Position numbers and translations under genes: made by a program | The notes under the pieces: model-generated | What the model was told of the DNA's origin: nothing | What the model saw: only the letters and a program-made list of their open reading frames with translations | Databases searched by the model: none | Part shown: positions 62,929 through 64,000 of the stretch, one piece after another | How positions within the stretch are numbered: the stretch's first letter is position 1 | How the letters are laid out: each line of letters starts with the position of its first letter | Source of the DNA: Legionella spiritensis | GTDB taxonomy: Bacteria; Pseudomonadota; Gammaproteobacteria; Legionellales; Legionellaceae | Direction of reading: 5' to 3' | Assembly: GCF_900186965.1 (NCBI RefSeq) | Contig: NZ_LT906457.1 | Span: 1,204,501 to 1,268,500 of the forward strand | DNA: 64,000 nucleotides

Positions 62929-63452
62929 GAGGCGAGATACCTGATTAGGGCCGTATCCTGTTTTTGCTGTGCGCTTAAAATCAAGTCACATACTTCGCGT
63001 ACGGCGCCGCGACCGCCTTGCAGCGACGTTTCCCAGCTTGCGAATTCCTTGACCTGGCGAACGCCTCCGGGTACGGTGATGCCCAGGCCAACCTGCCGGA
63101 TAATGGGTAAATCAGGAAGATCGTCGCCGATGTAGGCAAATTCCTCATTGTCAAATCCCAGCCGTTGCTTTAATTCAGCAAAGGCATCACGTTTGTCCAC
63201 CTGGCCCTTGAAATAATGAGTAATGCCCAGTTGCTGCATGCGATGATCAATGACCGCATTGCGGGATGTGGTGATGACGGCGACTTCGATACCCGCGGCC
63301 ATTAACAATTTAAGTCCCATACCGTCCTGAACGTGAAACGTTTTCAGCTCATTCCCGTGGTTATCAAGGTAAAGCAGACCGTCGGTCAGTACCCCGTCGA
63401 CGTCGCAAATCAGACATTTGATTTTTTTTGCTTTCTCTAACAGTTTGTTCAT
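62925..63452 (-). CDS. kdsC: 3-deoxy-D-manno-octulosonate-8-phosphatase KdsC
   Basis: The 175-residue HAD phosphatase has CDVDGVLTDG near residue 19 with the nucleophile and acid aspartates, a TTSR segment in the second HAD motif, and IGDDLPDLPI. No cap domain, as usual for the tetrameric KdsC. It makes Kdo from Kdo-8-phosphate for the LPS inner core. It lies 15 bases after kdsD. Confidence 0.95.
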   Translation of the reverse strand: MNKLLEKAKKIKCLICDVDGVLTDGLLYLDNHGNELKTFHVQDGMGLKLLMAAGIEVAVITTSRNAVIDHRMQQLGITHYFKGQVDKRDAFAELKQRLGFDNEEFAYIGDDLPDLPIIRQVGLGITVPGGVRQVKEFASWETSLQGGRGAVREVCDLILSAQQKQDTALIRYLAS

Positions 63453-63467
63453 TGTGTCTCGCTCACT

Positions 63468-64000
63468 CTAGATAATACCTGCCTGTAACAAATCGTGTAT
63501 ATGAACCACGGCGACGGGTTGATTCCGATCATTGACCATAACCACCGAAGTGATGCTGAATTTTTGCATGATGGCCAGCGCCTCGGCCGCCAGCATACCC
63601 GGATTGATGGTTTTGCAGTTCTTGCTCATGACCCTGTGCAGCGGGGTCGTGTGTATGTCGTAATTCTCCGTTAATGTCCGCCTGATGTCGCCGTCCGTAT
63701 AGACGCCGACCAGCTGGCCGGCGGCGTCAATTACACAGGTCATGCCCAGTTTTTTTGCTGTGACTTCGATCAGGGCTTCGCGGATGGTGGCTTGTTCCGA
63801 AACCAGCGGGAGGTTGTCGCCCTGGTGGCATAATTCGTCGACTTTAAGCAGCAAACGACGTCCGAGGGCGCCGCCGGGATGGGACAGGGCGAAATCTTCC
63901 GCGCTGAAACCCCGGGCCTGCAGCAAAGCGATGGCCAGGGCGTCGCCCATCACCAGGGTCACGGTCGTGCTGGTGGTCGGCGCAAGGCCGAGAGGGCAGG
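63468..64000 (-). CDS. kdsD: Arabinose-5-phosphate isomerase KdsD, C-terminal part (5' end outside window)
   Basis: The frame is open to the end of the window. Residues LGLAPTTSTTVTLVMGDALA, then LSHPGGALGRRLLLKV, form the end of the SIS domain. Two CBS domains follow (from about 63830 down), with VYTDGDIRRTL and SKNCKTINPG. The combination SIS plus two CBS is the KdsD/GutQ layout. It converts ribulose 5-phosphate to arabinose 5-phosphate, first step to Kdo. The GTG at 63962 is internal, not the start. Confidence 0.95.
   Translation of the reverse strand, partial: CPLGLAPTTSTTVTLVMGDALAIALLQARGFSAEDFALSHPGGALGRRLLLKVDELCHQGDNLPLVSEQATIREALIEVTAKKLGMTCVIDAAGQLVGVYTDGDIRRTLTENYDIHTTPLHRVMSKNCKTINPGMLAAEALAIMQKFSITSVVMVNDRNQPVAVVHIHDLLQAGII

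Overview
The window looks like the chromosome of a gamma-proteobacterium of the Legionella type. This is inferred from gene content, not from a search. The main pointers are an unbroken Entner-Doudoroff set (zwf-pgl-edd-glk-eda-sugar porter) in the order known from Legionella pneumophila, a large Sel1-repeat protein of the kind common in that family, a Lap-type adhesin system, and a complete Lpt/Kds lipopolysaccharide block. No rRNA or tRNA gene was seen.

Layout. Positions 1-8449 start with the end of cysQ and then carry surface-polysaccharide genes: nucleotidyltransferase, SGNH-like protein, polysaccharide deacetylase-like protein, glycosyltransferases, GNAT acetyltransferase and WbqC-like protein. 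Positions 8450-14500 are visibly more AT-rich and hold an AsnB-like amidotransferase, a methyltransferase, an 836-residue fused glycosyltransferase and decayed transposase pieces. Positions 14529-22058 hold an ABC exporter of the Wzm/Wzt type with one permease and two different ATPases, a second AsnB-like gene and two sugar-nucleotide epimerases. Together this reads as an O-antigen or capsule locus whose sugars may be amidated, acetylated, deacetylated and methylated.

Positions 22097-27175 contain a GIY-YIG nuclease gene lying exactly between two inverted palindromic arms, a Sel1-repeat protein, a DUF2269/SDR-DoxX pair and a tandem array of the same palindrome. Positions 27394-36973 carry an exported predicted alpha/alpha-toroid protein, a methyltransferase and the Entner-Doudoroff operon. 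Positions 36974-41313 contain nested miniature elements around a BI-1 family gene, a nitrilase (nit) and tldD. Next come mfd (minus strand), an ornithine cyclodeaminase-like gene, a rhomboid-family gene and xseA.

Positions 48032-57597 form a lap cluster: a TolC-like outer-membrane channel with a C-terminal SPOR domain, the LapG protease, the degenerate GGDEF/EAL receptor LapD and a 1726-residue LapA-like adhesin carrying a TAAG dialanine site. The adhesin's ABC transporter and fusion protein (LapB/LapC) are not in the window. Positions 57618-64000, all minus strand, hold a glutaminase, then kdsD-kdsC-lptC-lptA-lptB-trpG-trpD-trpC as one tightly packed run. It couples Kdo synthesis and LPS transport with tryptophan genes.

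The most unusual signal is the palindrome family with core CCCGCGCAGGCGGG. It has 11 copies in three stem-compensated subtypes. It forms the arms of the GIY-YIG cassette, a tandem array, and the centre of two miniature elements. This is compared below to REP/RAYT systems, with a GIY-YIG nuclease in place of the Y1 transposase.
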